From Cytidiella melzeri (taxonomy: Eukaryota > Basidiomycota > Agaricomycetes > Polyporales > Irpicaceae): a DNA stretch of 64,000 nucleotides. Shown here one piece after another: positions 22,911 to 34,486 of this stretch (its first letter is position 1; every line of letters begins with the position of its first letter). The translations under genes and the position numbers were made by a program. The notes under the pieces are model-generated. The model was not told the DNA's origin. It saw only the letters and a program-made list of their open reading frames with translations, and made no database searches. Location: positions 186,001-250,000 of the forward strand of contig JABYQR010000021.1 of assembly GCA_022592445.1 (NCBI GenBank), given 5' to 3'.

Positions 22911-22985
22911 TCTAGATGACGAGATGGTTCAATTGAGGCATCTAGATGACGAGTGATTCAATTGAGGCATCTAGATGATGCGGGA
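22911..22985. repeat. 29-30 bp tandem repeat at the edge of the transposon block
   Basis: TCTAGATGA occurs at 22911, 22941 and 22970 inside units containing GACGAG..TTCAATTGAGGCA. It lies between the transposon repeats and the cnxE promoter region and may mark the element boundary. Confidence 0.7.
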
Positions 22986-23169
22986 TTCTCCGGATGCTCA
23001 GCCATGCTCGAGAGATTCGGTCGGTTCCGCAGGAGGCCTCGAGATGCCATCGAGATCACGGAATGATGCGCGTCCGAGGCCGGCGTCTCGTGAGGGCGGC
23101 TCGAAATTTCCGACATGGCCAATCATAGCAGGCGCCATCTTCCTCCAGTAACACCACCGTCGGGAGGAA

Positions 23170-25489
23170 ATGTCCAATATACGTGTAGCCATCCTCACCA
23201 GTACGTACAACACCCAGGACGCCATTAGCTACAGTACTCATCGCAATCCAAGTCAGCGACACCGCCTCAGCAGATCCCTCAGCAGACAAGTCTGGCCCCG
23301 CCATCAAGCAGATCATCCTCGACCACGGTCACGCGTGCGACACAACGGCCATCGTACCGGACGACGAGCTACAGATTCAGGAGATCGTCAGGTCCTGGGC
23401 AGCAGACAACGTCGCTGACCTGATCGTCACCACCGGCGGGACAGGCTTCGGGCGCAGAGACCGCACACCAGAGGTACGTTCCCTTGCAGCCACAATGCAA
23501 TGCGACCCACTACCTTGTAGCATTCGACACAGGCCATAGCCCCCCTCATCGAGCGCGAAGCCTCTGGCATCGTCCACCTCCTCCTCGCCACCTCCCTGCA
23601 GCAAACACCCTTCGCAGCCCTCTCACGCCCAATCGCCGGCACCATCCACAACGCTCTCGTCGTCACTCTTCCTGGCAGCGTCAAAGCGGTGTCCGAAAAC
23701 CTGCAAGCACTACTGGGTCAAGGCGTCGCAGCACACGCCGTCGATCTTATCAGAGGAGGATCAGGCAAGGACGTCCATATTGGTCTTGCTGTTGCAGGAT
23801 CTTCTTCTTCCAAGTCCGAAACATCCTCAACAACTTCCGGTAGTCCATCCATCCAACATCACCACCACCATCACCACCACCATGCAGCAGGAGCACATGA
23901 TCCACCTCAGCCACGGACGACACTGTCCCACGACCCCTCCGCCCCTGGTACGTCTTCCCATGCCATCGTTTGAATCAACCTTGAAAGCGGAATATTTGCC
24001 CAGTCTCCGTACGCCATCGTGTGTCCCCTTACCCGTTACACTCCCTCGAATACGCCCTGAACAGCATCCTCGCAACCGTCAATCCATTACCCACACAACC
24101 ACTACCTGTACGTCCTCCGTCTCCGTCACTCTCCCAACGTTCACACACTCCCTCAGGTAACACCCGCACTGCGAGGATACGTCCTCGCAGAAGACGTCTT
24201 TGCACCGCACGATGTCCCTCGTTCTGCCACAACAAACGTTGACGGGTACGCCGTCCGATGTATGTCGCAGCACACCATATTGAACTGTGTGGCACCCTTC
24301 CTGACCAGGCCGGAAATATACAGCCTCTGATACACCTCCAGGCGTGTACAAGGTCCTCACCCCACAGACCCTCCTCAACGGCACTCCCGTTCCCAAAGGA
24401 CACATATACCGCATCAACACCGGTGCCCCGCTCCCAGCAGGCACAGACGCAGTGCTCATGGTCGAAGACACCCGTCTCCACAGCACAAAGCCAGACACGG
24501 CTGGGGATGGCGAGGAAGAAGAAGAGGTCGAAGCTCTAGCACAGGTGGTCAACGCCGAGAACGTCCGTAAACCCGGCTCGGACGCAAAGCAGGGTGACCT
24601 CGCACTCGAAAAGGGAACCGTCGTGCACGCGCACGGAGGTGAAATCGGCACGCTGGCGTTCGTGGGGCGGACGACGGTCGAGGTGTACAAGAAGCCAGTC
24701 GTGGCGGTGCTCAGCACAGGCAACGAGCTGTTAGATTTGCAGGCTCCGGAAAAGGTCGAGGGTGATGGGTGGGGAGGGATATGGGATACGAATAGACCCA
24801 GTTTATTGGCGGCACTGCAGGGTCTGGGATACGAGGTTGTTGATCTCGGGATAGTGCCGGATAATCTGGAGAGCCATATCAGAGCGTTGAAACGCGGACT
24901 GAACGAGGCCGACTTGGTTCTCACGACGGGAGGAACAAGCATGGGAGCGTCGGACCTGTTGAAACCTGTCATCGAGCGGCATTTGAACGGGACGATACAC
25001 TTTGGGAGGGTGAAGATGAAGCCAGGTAAACCGACGACGTTCGCGACCGTCCTGACTTCGAAGGGACGAGTGCCTATATTTGCATTGCCGGGGAATCCTG
25101 CATCGGCGCTGGTGACATTTCATGTGTTCGTTCTACCTGCGCTGCGGCGGTTGGGAGGATGGCCGGCGGGAAGATGCCAGCTGCCGAGGGTGAGAGTAAA
25201 GGTAGGCCTCAGAACTCCAGTTGAAAGCGGATGTCTCTGATTTCGATAGATCCAACATCCGATGCCACTGGACCCACGAGTAGAGTTCCATCGGGTGATA
25301 ATCAGAGCTGAGGAGGATGGCTTGAAGGCATACAGCACGGGAGGGCAACGATCGAGCCGCGTAGCAAGCCTGGCAGGCGCAAACGGATTGGTTGCGTTGC
25401 CTGTGTTGACCGATAGCGGACCGAAGGAGCTGGCAGCTGGGGAGTTCGCCGATGCTATCGTCATCGGTGAACTACATGCCAGGTTCTAG
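23170..25489 (+). CDS. cnxE: gephyrin-like molybdopterin adenylyltransferase and molybdenum insertase
   Basis: This is a two-domain enzyme for the last steps of molybdenum cofactor synthesis. The N-terminal MogA-like G domain adenylates molybdopterin, and the C-terminal MoeA-like E domain inserts molybdate. The first exon is 23170-23200 (MSNIRVAILT) and an intron 23201-23252 follows. Later exons give SDTASADPSADKSGPAI, LIVTTGGTGFGRRDRTPE (MogA TTGGTG motif), intron 23474-23532, then APLIEREASG and LVVTLPGSVKAV. After a His-rich linker comes the E domain: SPYPLHSLEYALNSIL, DVPRSATTNVDGYAVR, INTGAPLPAGTDAVLMVEDT, VAVLSTGNELLD, WDTNRPSL, VLTTGGTSMGASD, IFALPGNPASALVTFHVFVLPAL and a final exon ending in a stop at 25487-25489. 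Domain order G-linker-E matches gephyrin. All catalytic-region motifs look intact. Confidence 0.9.
23857..23885 (+). other. nine-histidine run in the cnxE interdomain linker
   Basis: CAC/CAT codons encode nine consecutive histidines between the G and E domains, in a Ser/Thr-rich linker (SSSSKSETSSTTSG before, AAGAHDPPQP after). It lies inside an exon in frame with both flanks. Confidence 0.8.
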
Positions 25490-25531
25490 ATTATATAGAG
25501 AGAAAGCACAATGTAACATATAGATAGGAAC

Positions 25532-26345
25532 CTATTTCTTAGACATCGCGTCGAATTGCTGCAGCAATTGCGTCAGAAGTTGATGATGAACATGGCTCTA
25601 TCGGATGGGGCTCACCAATGCGTCGACCTCTGCTTGCAGAGCGTTCATCTCCTTTTCCAGGTGCTCGCGCTGTCGCACAAGTATTTGCATACGCCGCAAG
25701 TCCAATTTGTTCATCCCAGCGGTATTGACTTTTGATCCAGTCGTGGTCCGGAATTGTTGTGCGTTGTCGACCTTGACAAAGAACAGATCAGTCGAAAATG
25801 AGAATTCAGCTCAGCGCAAACTCGGACCTTTGTCTGCAGCATGCTCTTTTGCTTTAACAACGTGTTCAACCCTCTCTCGGCACGCGTAAGGAGCTCATTG
25901 ACCTGAGGCTCAATTTCATCCGTAAGGTCTGCCTTGTACCTCCGTACTGTGCCTTCGTCGGAAAGGAGGAACGCCTGAAGACAAAACCACTGAGACTTCC
26001 CTTTTACAGCAAGAAAAGGGAGAGCTCACTCGTTTGCTGCTCAACACCTTGGTCATGCGCGGTAAATCGTACGTCCCCTGACGCAGGATTTCTTGAGTTT
26101 CGTGTGCCTGAAATGCGACGGCCATTTGAATACATCTGTCTGAAGCAGTAGCCGTGTTGGATAATTGAAACAACACATACTTCGTCGCAGCAATCTTCCA
26201 TGGCCAGCACGCACTCGCGCAGGAATGGACTGCACACCGCGGCGTTGTCCCCCTGATAAAAGTCGGCTGCCCCTGCAAAGACCGACTGTCTCGGCGCGTA
26301 CTTTGGATGCAAAGAGACTCTGGAGAGCCTGCTATTTTTCTCCAT
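25532..26345 (-). CDS. SPC19: DASH/Dam1 complex subunit Spc19
   Basis: Spc19 is a subunit of the fungal DASH ring that couples kinetochores to spindle microtubules. On the minus strand it starts at 26345 (MEKNSRLSRVSLHPKYAPR). Exon 1 ends at 26181 after RECVLAMEDCCDE. Exon 2 (26107-26030) encodes AHETQEILRQGTYDLPRMTK and VLSSKR. Exon 3 encodes AFLLSDEGTVRRYKADLTDE and a coiled coil with ERGLNTLLKQKSMLQTK. Exon 4 encodes MNKLDLRRMQILVRQREHLE and MNALQAEVDAL. A short last exon gives QFDAMSKK and the stop at 25532-25534. Introns have GT-AG ends and keep the frame. The sequence order, the EILRQGTYDLPRM block and the paired helices match Spc19 as I remember it. The gene is convergent with cnxE, with 42 bp between stop codons, and appears intact. 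Confidence 0.85.
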
Positions 26346-27252
26346 CGCGCGTGGATGATGATATGCGAGAGGACCCAAGTCGCGTCTGTGGCACGCTGTG
26401 CGTTATGTTTTTGCGCTCCGACCCAAGCTCCGACCCCGTTCAGGTATAAAGACGCAAAACCTTCCGCCGTTGCATTTTTCTTCCAGTGTCCTCTCGACCG
26501 ATCCGAAGCGTCAGCCACCACTTGGCAACAGAGGTTTGTTCTTCTGAGTGACGTCCAAACTTTCAGGTCGAACGGAGCGAGGTGCCCTCTCTCGCGAGGG
26601 GGTGCTCACCAGACCGAGTGTCGGTCTTTGCTGTGGACTCTCTCGTTGAAGCAGCTGACGTCCGCCTTCACGGGTGTTGACTCGCTGTGAGGGGGTACTT
26701 TCCATGGCGGGCCACACGGCGTTATATTCCTGTACTTGCCGTACTACGCTACTATGTGGCTTTGACGGCTTGGTGAAACCATAACGCAGACATCACAGTT
26801 TTATTCTTTTTCATAGTATGTTTAACAATCTACTAGTTTCAGCACATCTCGAAGTGGCTGCTGCAATGTATGATAGGAGTTGTTCAAGTTTCACCACATA
26901 GATACCCTTGCTATGCAGTGGCTATTCACACTTGTTACACTCATTCCTATGCCAGTGCAGCTGTGAAGTTAGTATGATAGGAGGTGAAGGGTGTCTCAGT
27001 TCTGCCAACATAAATACTGCTCCTGGTGCAATTCTTTCTCCCTCACTCTGAGAATTTCCCCCTCCTTTCCCCCTTATTTGCAAGGTAGCACTGGCTGGTG
27101 TGTATCATTCCCACTAAGCAATTATGAAAGCTCTTGAAATCTAACATATCTTGCAGCTCATCTTGCTTTTTTGCTGGCTCACTTTGCAACATCCATACCT
27201 ACAGCTAAACACCCCATATCTTCCTCTCCAGACTCCTTCCTCATTCTTCATC
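26346..27252. other. intergenic region between SPC19 and the secreted-protein gene
   Basis: It should contain two divergent promoters. No coding region is supported. A CATAAATA box near 27009 and a pyrimidine-rich stretch at 27030-27080 precede the leader of the downstream gene. Confidence 0.5.
27085..27156 (+). other. probable 5'-UTR intron
   Basis: A GTAGCA donor at 27085 and a TTGCAG acceptor at 27156 bound a 72-nt segment about 97 nt upstream of the start codon at 27253. The leader on both sides is pyrimidine-rich and free of an ATG in the reading frame used. Confidence 0.45.
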
Positions 27253-27827
27253 ATGCACTCTTACATATTTGTTGCTTTCATGTTGCTTGCTGCTGTTGGT
27301 CCTGCAGTATCTGTACCTACCCCAGCTCCTCCTGCTGTGTCTCTGGGCATACCATCAGCCACTTCTACCGGGACCATCTCCAGACGATCAAATAATGGTG
27401 ACAAATCACTGCCTTTGCTGACCGAAGATATTGAACAAAACTTGTGAGTCAACTCTGCTAAACAATGTTGCAACACAATATTTGATTTGGTTTCTGCAGT
27501 GACTCTTGGAGCAAACATGTAAATCTTGCACAGTCACTCACTTTTGAATCAACAACATCCAAAGTGGACCCTGAGAAATCCCAGTCTCATGAGGCACCAT
27601 CAACAACAACGCCTGCAGCATCAACAAGCAACCAGGCATTTCCATTTTTACACCAGCCAGACAAAGAACAACTTATGAAACACATCCTTGCGCAGCAGGA
27701 CCATGCAGCTGTACAAAAGACACTTGCTGAGCTGAAAAAAAAGCAACGTCAAGTCAGGAACAGGGGCAGCTACAAAAAGAGGCTTGCAGATGCTGTCCAG
27801 GAGTGCTATTCAGCCTCTCAAGAATAA
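27253..27827 (+). CDS. small secreted protein of unknown function
   Basis: Exon 1 (27253-27443) and exon 2 (27500-27827) are joined over a 56-nt intron (GTGAGT...CTGCAG) to encode 172 residues. The Met at 27253 is preferred over an upstream one at 27151, which lies before the 5'-UTR intron acceptor. It starts a strong signal peptide: MHSYIFVAFMLLAAVGPAVS, then a Pro-rich segment (VPTPAPPAVS). The mature protein has a Ser/Thr/Ala-rich middle and a C-terminal basic coiled-coil-like helix (LAELKKKQRQVRNRGSYKKR) that ends in YSASQE. One Cys is present near the C-terminus. No domain was recognised. A secreted or cell-wall-associated role is inferred only from the signal peptide. Confidence 0.65.
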
Positions 27828-28806
27828 TGGCTAAGTTCAAACTGCAAGTGAGTGGAAATCTCTCATATAGACTGGCTTTTCAAACATTTCTCACCTTCTA
27901 CTCGGCCTTTGTTGCCACTTTGTGCAATGTTTTGTCATACAGCCAATGCCTATGGCATAAATCATACAGCTGGGCCCTATAAATGTTCGTGTGGATATTG
28001 CTTGTTTCAGTAGGGCATTGGAATATCTTCATACACAGTGTAATATATATACACTTCTGAGATTTTTGTTTAAATTTTGAATATGAAATTTTGCTTCTGC
28101 ATATCCTGCACTTCACTGAGAGTTAGGCATGCCAACTTTGGCTTTCTCTGGACCAACCAGCTAACTTATCTGCATTCTGTGACAATGACTTTGACAAAAG
28201 CACTATTTCCTTTGGATGGATCATTGCATTACTTTTGCGGAAAACATGGTACTATTCAATGCTTTCTGTACTAACACAGCTAATTTCAAATCTTGAACAA
28301 GTCTATACCTACTGTATTCACTTCATTCTGCTTCATTCATGAAGCAGTATTATTTAACGCCAATGCTCAATACTGCCTCCATTGACCTCCTGGCCTTCCT
28401 TGTAACTGTCCTCATGATGTCCAACTGAGATGTCCAATATCATCAATCCAATCCCAATATGACTTCACACCTTGATTTCCATTCTATTCTTTTCTAAGAC
28501 TTGTACTTTTTCCTCTTCCTGGACTCAAGATCTTACACCTCCAACTCAAGTTCACATAACATGTTTGATTTCTAATAAATTATATCTGATTGTTGGAGCC
28601 AACTTCAATCCAAATTTTAGGCCTCATGCCCTGACATTGTCCTCTCACACCTACGTCTAACATCTGGACACTACTGTCATGGATCTTCAATGTTTCTACA
28701 AGGCTTGACTTATAAGGCAATGGTATTGATGGGATCTTGATGGGACCATCTTGAATGCACATGGGCACTTATCTTAGCAGTTAATTTGGTGTTTATCAAT
28801 TGGTGT
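27828..28806. other. AT-rich intergenic region
   Basis: It follows the secreted-protein gene and probably includes its 3'-UTR. No coding frame or repeat was recognised up to the LTR fragment at 28807. Confidence 0.5.
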
Positions 28807-28870
28807 GCACTGTAGCAGTAAGGTTACTAATCACCAGATAAGTTGGTTAACTTGAGAGAATTGTGTTAAC
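28807..28870 (-). repeat. short LTR fragment related to the LTRs at 43387 and 62025
   Basis: About 50 bp (TGTAGCAGTAAGGTTACTAA, then CACCAGATAAGTTGGTTAAC) closely match the start of 43387-44050 and the reverse complement of the 3' end of 62025-62702. Similarity fades to the right. It indicates a third, truncated or diverged member of that LTR family. Confidence 0.6.
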
Positions 28871-28974
28871 GTCTTCCTTTTCCTGCTCAATCAGATCTTC
28901 AAGCAGATTGTCTTCTCTATAAAATTCACTCCAACATCTGTGGCCCTCTACCAAACTCTTACGGAGTTTTTTTT

Positions 28975-29439
28975 TTGTTCTTTATTCTCCTCATTGATTG
29001 TTTCTCCTGCTGGATATACATTGCACTACTCAAACAAAAATCTGAGGCCCTTGCACGACTCAAACAATTCCAAGCTGCTTTTGAACAACTTCTAGATCTC
29101 ACAATTGTCATCCTCTGTGTTGATAACACACTCAAATATGTCAAAGGTGCTTTTCAAATGTATTGCGAACAAGTCAGAATTATCTATGAGAAGATTGTTC
29201 CTGATGCATCTCCTCAAAATGGTGTTGCTGAGCACACAAATTTGACCATTGCGTCGATGGCTTGTGCAATGCTTATAGACGCAAATCTCTCTGATTGGTT
29301 CTGGCCCTTTGCTGTTCTATGTGCCGTACATCTCAAATGTTGTGTTCCCCACGCAGCACTTGAACAATCCGCCACTCCGTTTACCACTATTGGTAGCAAG
29401 GCCGGCAAGCGGCAAGTACGATTCCTGAAGATTGAATGA
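28975..29439 (+). pseudogene. copia integrase core fragment
   Basis: The frame reads SEALARLKQFQAAFEQ, CVDNTLKYVKGAF (the DN-EY block, degenerate), PDASPQNGVAEHTNLTIASM and LSDWFWPFAVLCAVHLK, as in copia integrases. SPQNGVAE and the Trp-Phe-Trp-Pro run are well preserved. The zinc-binding region upstream is missing. Confidence 0.8.
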
Positions 29440-31440
29440 TATATTACTTTTTAGCCAGATTTGTAAGTAAACTTGGTGCTGGTAGCAGCCTGAACAAGTA
29501 ATGTTGTTGGGAACAGCTTCTTGGATGAGTAATGTATAGGAGGCTGGTGGTTTGTCTTCACTGGAGCACACAATCATTCATGAAAGAAGAGGGACTGTGC
29601 TGTATCGTTTGAAGTGCAACAATGGGTGTGAGCACAGAATTAGACAAGTTTGTGGAGTAGACAATGGAGATAAAGATTGTTTGACATGTGTCTTCTTGTT
29701 ACTGGTGTTGAACTATGTTAAATAATATAGATACAATTTGGCCAACTGCAGGAGCAGGGTAACAAGTGATTATGTTATTGATAGCAAATCGAATAAATCA
29801 TATAGCAAGAAATAGTCAATTACACCTGTAACTTTGTTACCAAAGAGAACCTCAGTAAACACCCTGTTCCTGGTAAGGACCTTGCCAAGCCATCTGGTCA
29901 ATAATATTGACTGTATTTTGGGCATTTGCTATTGGTGACACCTTTAATAGGCAACTTGATCTGGGTGAAGTGACTGTACTACATTCAATAAGTTTGGTTG
30001 CGGGAGAAGGAGCCATACATTGATGAAGGTAGTCACCAATGGTAGCAAGGGGCTTCATGTATCTTGTCATTAATCTTGTGCACTGTTCACTGCTGACTCT
30101 AGGAAATGACTTGCTTCAAGAATGAAGGGCTTGAGGGTGTCTCATTGGTCAATTTCTAGAACATGTTACATGTGTCCTGTTGATGTCTGCACTGCCTCAA
30201 CCCCATTGGAGCTCTTGCAGGCTGGGTTCTGATTGTAACTCCTGCTTATAGAGCAACTAGTGGTTGTGAATCTTTGTGGACCAATTGAACACAGTGCTGG
30301 CTGCTAATAAAACCACATCTAGCAGATGTGTGCATTGCCTCACCCCCATCAGAGCAGCCACAGGCTGTGTTCTGATTGTAACTTCTGCTTGTAGAGCAAC
30401 CAGTGGCTGTGAAACTGTATGGAAGAATTAAAGGCAGTGCTCTATCCTGATGCAGCCACGTCCTGTTAATGTCTGAACTGCCTCAGCCCCATTAAAACTG
30501 CCACAGGCCATGTTCTAATTTTAGCTCCTTCTTAGAAAGCAACTAATGGTTGTGAAACTTTGTGGAACAATCTGATGCAGTGCTGCTGCTGATGCATCCA
30601 TGTCCTGTTGATGTCTGAACTGCCTCACCCCCATTGAAACTGCCACAGCTGTGATTCCTGCTTGGAACTCAGTGGTTGTGAAACTTTGTGGACCAATTGA
30701 ATGCAGCGCTGGCTGCTGATGAAACCACGTCCAGCTGACATCTGCGCTGCCTCACCCCCATTAGCACTGCCACAGGCTGCGTTCTGATTGTAACTCCGCT
30801 TATGGAGCAACTGGTGGTTGTGAAACTGTATGGAAGAGTCAAGAGCAACTAACAGTTGTGAAATGTTGTGGAACAATCAAATCCAGTACTCACTACTAAT
30901 GCAGGCACAAATTTACATTGTCCAAGAATGTAGGGGTTGAGAATTTGTAGTTAGCTTCCAAAGTGCTGGTAATTCTTGCTCAGAGCCAATACTATGTGTG
31001 GCATGTCTTCTAATTGTATTCCTTGTTCAGAGAGCAAGCAATGTCTGTAGATTGCTGCACACGTACCTGACCAGAATTTGACATCATTTGCCAGCAGGAG
31101 TGGAGTTTGAATCTGAGTCTGAATGACATTTTTCAGTAGACTGGCCATAACTTGCTCAATTCCACTTTCAATTGACAGGATGTTTGTACCAGGATGTTGC
31201 CACAAGATAGGGCTATCAAATGTGTATTATATGTACAGATTTGTACCCACATGCAGTCTGTAAAAATCAAAAACTGCATATTGATTGCAAAATTGATCTG
31301 ATACAAAGTTATAAAGGGCTGATAACAAGGCCAGTGTGATGCCATCAGGTGTACCATTGTTTTGTTATTGACACTGTTACTGTCTGTATTCTGCCATCAA
31401 ATTCCCACACTTTGGGGGACAAAAAGGTCCCATCTGAAAA
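29440..31440. other. non-coding insertion inside the copia relic
   Basis: The block separates two consecutive parts of copia Pol and has no coding homology of its own. It holds the tandem repeat listed at 30150-30930. Its origin is unknown. Confidence 0.5.
30150..30930. repeat. ~142-bp tandem repeat, about five units
   Basis: The landmark CTGCCTCACCCCCATT (with small changes) recurs at about 30191, 30334, 30477, 30619 and 30746, giving spacings of 143, 143, 142 and 127. Each unit also contains GCCACAGGCTG..TTCTGATTGTAAC and GGTTGTGAAACT..TGTGGA. Units are diverged, so the array is old. Confidence 0.8.
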
Positions 31441-31900
31441 GGCATCAATGTGCTGGAGCACACTGGAACAATTCTTCTTCATCCTTTAGGAATGGTAATA
31501 GTATTTCAACAACAACCTAACCTCTCATATCTCCATATTTTTGGTACACATGTCACTGCATGCCAAACCAATTCTGATTCCTTACCTAGGTTTCAACCTC
31601 GTGGCAAACCAGACTTTTTCTTGGTTATGCACTGGATGCAAACGGCTACCTAATGTGAGTCTACACACACATTCAGTTTGCGTTTGTCATGATGTAACTT
31701 TCCATGATGTTATCAATATGCTTGATTCATCTCAGGCATCAGAACAATCTCCCATGTGGGATGATCTCATAACAGAGATGGATGATTGTTTTCTTGACAA
31801 CCATTCACATTTGTTTGTGCCTGACCTCGTGTCTCACACAATGACTCATGCTCATAACAAGCTGGACAATCACTCTGGCCATCAGTGAGTGATTGGTATA
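31441..31900 (+). pseudogene. copia post-integrase spacer fragment
   Basis: The frame around 31520-31653 reads NLSYLHIFGTHVTACQTNSD and PRFQPRGKPDFFLV, the degenerate form of the copia segment in which the ORF names its own cDNA context (PNLSHLRIFG-like). HDVTFHDV at about 31690 matches the following HVTFDE-like block. Stops interrupt it. Confidence 0.6.
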
Positions 31901-32339
31901 TGCTGATACATAGCGTAATATCTTATTGTTCTATTACACAATTAGACGTGCTGCGACACAGCTGGACACTCATATTGAGCGGGAAAATGACTTGTCCTCC
32001 GCGTGAGTCATTTATGTGCTGACACACTGCTTATCAATTCTCTTACATAATATCATAAATGACATGTAGTGATTCACTGGCACAACAATGTGAACGTTGT
32101 GTACCTGTATTGCCAGAACAATACCAAGACTTTGTGCCTACCACTGCCTTGAACAAGGGAGGGCTGGACGTGCAGGCTGCACTCTTGGACACTGTTCTCG
32201 TCTGAGGCAAAGACCTATCAGTCAATGTTTGCATAGCCCATATCTCCAATTTCATACCCATGTTTCTTAATGCCGACACGCGGTACAATTCACTCATTTT
32301 TGGCGCACTATAGCCAATTGACAATCCTGACACTGCCAA

Positions 32340-33370
32340 TCCAAAAACAATCAAGGAGGCTCAACAGAGCCTTTACTGGACAGAGTGACTAGTGGCAATC
32401 TACGAGGAACTAAAGGCGTTGAAGGTGAAAGGAGTCTATGAGGAGATTGAAGCCATACCACCAGGCCGGAAAGCTGTGAACTGCAAATGGGTACTCCACA
32501 TCAAGCGGAACCTCAGCAGCCATATCTCGCGCTTAAGGCATGTCTAGTTGCCAAAGGATTCACGCAAATTCCTGGACAAGATTTCACATATACTTTTACT
32601 TGCGTTGCCAGATGGGGCTTGGTCTGAGTGATACTTGCAGTTGCGGTGTTTTAAGATCTGGAATTACGCCACATAGACATCAAGCAGCTTTTCTTAATAG
32701 ACCTCTCTCAGAAGAGATCTATATACACCAACCAGAGATCGCTGGACCAGGCTATTGGCACCTTCACAAAGGACTATACGGGTTGAAGCAAGTGGGAAGG
32801 GCGTGGTATCCCAAATTCAACAACAAATACACGAGTCTTCCGTAGATGCAAATCCAATTGAAGTGTCCATCTCCGTAAACGTGATACACACATGTCCATG
32901 TCTGCAACAAGTGTCAACAATATTCTTCTTGCATCAACGACTAAAACGGAATTGGACTTAGTCACTCAACAACTCAGCAAGTGTTTCGACATTACCAACA
33001 ACAGCAACGTTGAATGGCTGCTAGGATGCAAAGTCATGCAAAACTGAGATTGACAAATACTTCTATTGTCACAAGAATCATACATAGAGTCTATCCTACG
33101 TACATTCAGAATGGAACACTGCAATGCGGTCAGTACACCTCTACCGCCACATACCATTTTCTCTGTCAACAACTGTCCGCAAACTGATCAGGACCAATTG
33201 AACATTTGCAATCTCCCGTACTGTGCGGTGGTTGGAAAGGTGATGTATTTTGTTACAACATGCCGACCCCATTTAGCATACGCTGTCTGCGAACTGGGCA
33301 AATACATGTCAAACTATGGGATCAAGCATTGGACAGCGGTGAAACACCTCCTGCAATATCTACAATGTAC
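32340..33370 (+). pseudogene. copia reverse transcriptase, heavily mutated
   Basis: Recognisable blocks are AIYEELKALKVKGVYEEIE, RKAVNCKWVLHIKRN, a degenerate LHKGLYGLKQVGRAW, and later MSQESYIESILRTFRMEHCN, AVVGKVMYFVTTCRPHLAYA and WTAVKHLLQYLQ. They lie in at least three frames. No YVDD-type active site survives in a single frame. Confidence 0.75.
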
Positions 33371-34140
33371 CTGTTACAAACGGTCTTCACACTCTATTAT
33401 TTTCTTTACTTCTTTGGTTATCTTGACAACTAGTTATCTTCTTTACAATTGCCTTGATGATCCAACTCGTCCTTCCTCCATCATTCCCTGATCCACATTG
33501 GCTCCGTTCAACACGGACTATTGTGTCATTAGCTGTCTCCTTGTGTCCATTCAAACCTCAGACCTAACTTCAATTGGTTACCATTGCCTTGGTTCAACCC
33601 TCGGCCTTTCTATACCTCCATTACCATCCCAATGGGTCCAACCCCATCTATCCCCTGTTCCAGGTCCAATCCCTGTCTATCCCCTAATTTGGGTCCAACC
33701 CCGTCTATCCCCTGTTTTGGGTTCAACCCCTTCTCTATTGATCTTTGCCTCATGTTTCACCTTTCTATTGTCCCTTGTTTCCGCACCTTGACGGTCTTTT
33801 CTCTCATTGGCTTTCCAGAGCATTGGTTGTTCTCTGTGTATTGTTCTTCCTTTCTATTCCTCCAATTTGCTACCACTACCTCGGACTGGTCCAAAAGTAG
33901 TTAGGTCAATATGTATAAATAGCCGCTAGACATGGGGCTAGAACCTCAGTCTATCCACTTCGTATCAATATTCCTTCTATTGAACCATCATCTGTCTGCC
34001 ACTGTGCTTGACAGCAACCGCACGGCCTAGACCATCATCCGACCTTGTGTGTAGTTAAACCAAGGAGTTCTGACTTGACAACTTGTCCCTTGACGATAGT
34101 CGGTCTTAACAGTACCAGATCCGTAGGCTTGGCCACCTCA
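33370..34140 (+). repeat. LTR-like insertion splitting the copia Pol relic
   Basis: Copia homology stops after HLLQYLQ at about 33366 and resumes at about 34168 with DFDWGLTEHRKSISGY. The block between has a TATAAATAGCC promoter-like box near 33914, a pyrimidine-rich 5' part and a GC-richer 3' part, as in an LTR. Its ends could not be fixed. It contains short ~41-bp repeats with CCATCTATCCCCTGTT at 33645-33735. Confidence 0.45.
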
Positions 34141-34162
34141 ATCATCTGTATCCAATTTTTGG

Positions 34163-34486
34163 GTGTTTCCTGACTTTGACTGGGGTTTGACAGAGCATAG
34201 GAAGTCAATCTCAGGTTATGTGATGATGGTGGTAAATTCACCGACTGTGTGGAGCTCAAAGCAACAGGCGGTTGTCGCACTATGCTCATGCGAGGCAGGA
34301 TACCTCACTTGCACACGCGCTGCATGCCAAATCATGTTCCTTCAACAATCACTCGAAGAACTAGGTTTCTCTCAGCAACACGCAACAATACTCTTTTGCA
34401 ACAACAACAGAATGGTCGCATGTACTCATGATCCTCACGGACATACACAAATGAAACATATTGACATACACATCCATTTCATCTGA
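34163..34486 (+). pseudogene. copia RNase H fragment
   Basis: The frame shows FDWGLTEHRKSISGYVMMV, WSSKQQAVVALCSCEAGYLT and HTQMKHIDIHIHFI, the terminal part of copia Pol. The metal-binding TDN box appears as CNNNR and the E-EY box as EAGY, so the domain is degenerate. The purine tract follows at 34627-34637. Confidence 0.75.

Noticed and set aside
24079..24972. Minus-strand 297-codon frame
   Set aside because: It is an antisense shadow of the cnxE exons; the plus-strand reading carries all MoeA motifs.
25605..25889. Plus-strand frame near the SPC19 gene
   Set aside because: It is antisense to SPC19 exons, whose order and intron borders match the DASH subunit.
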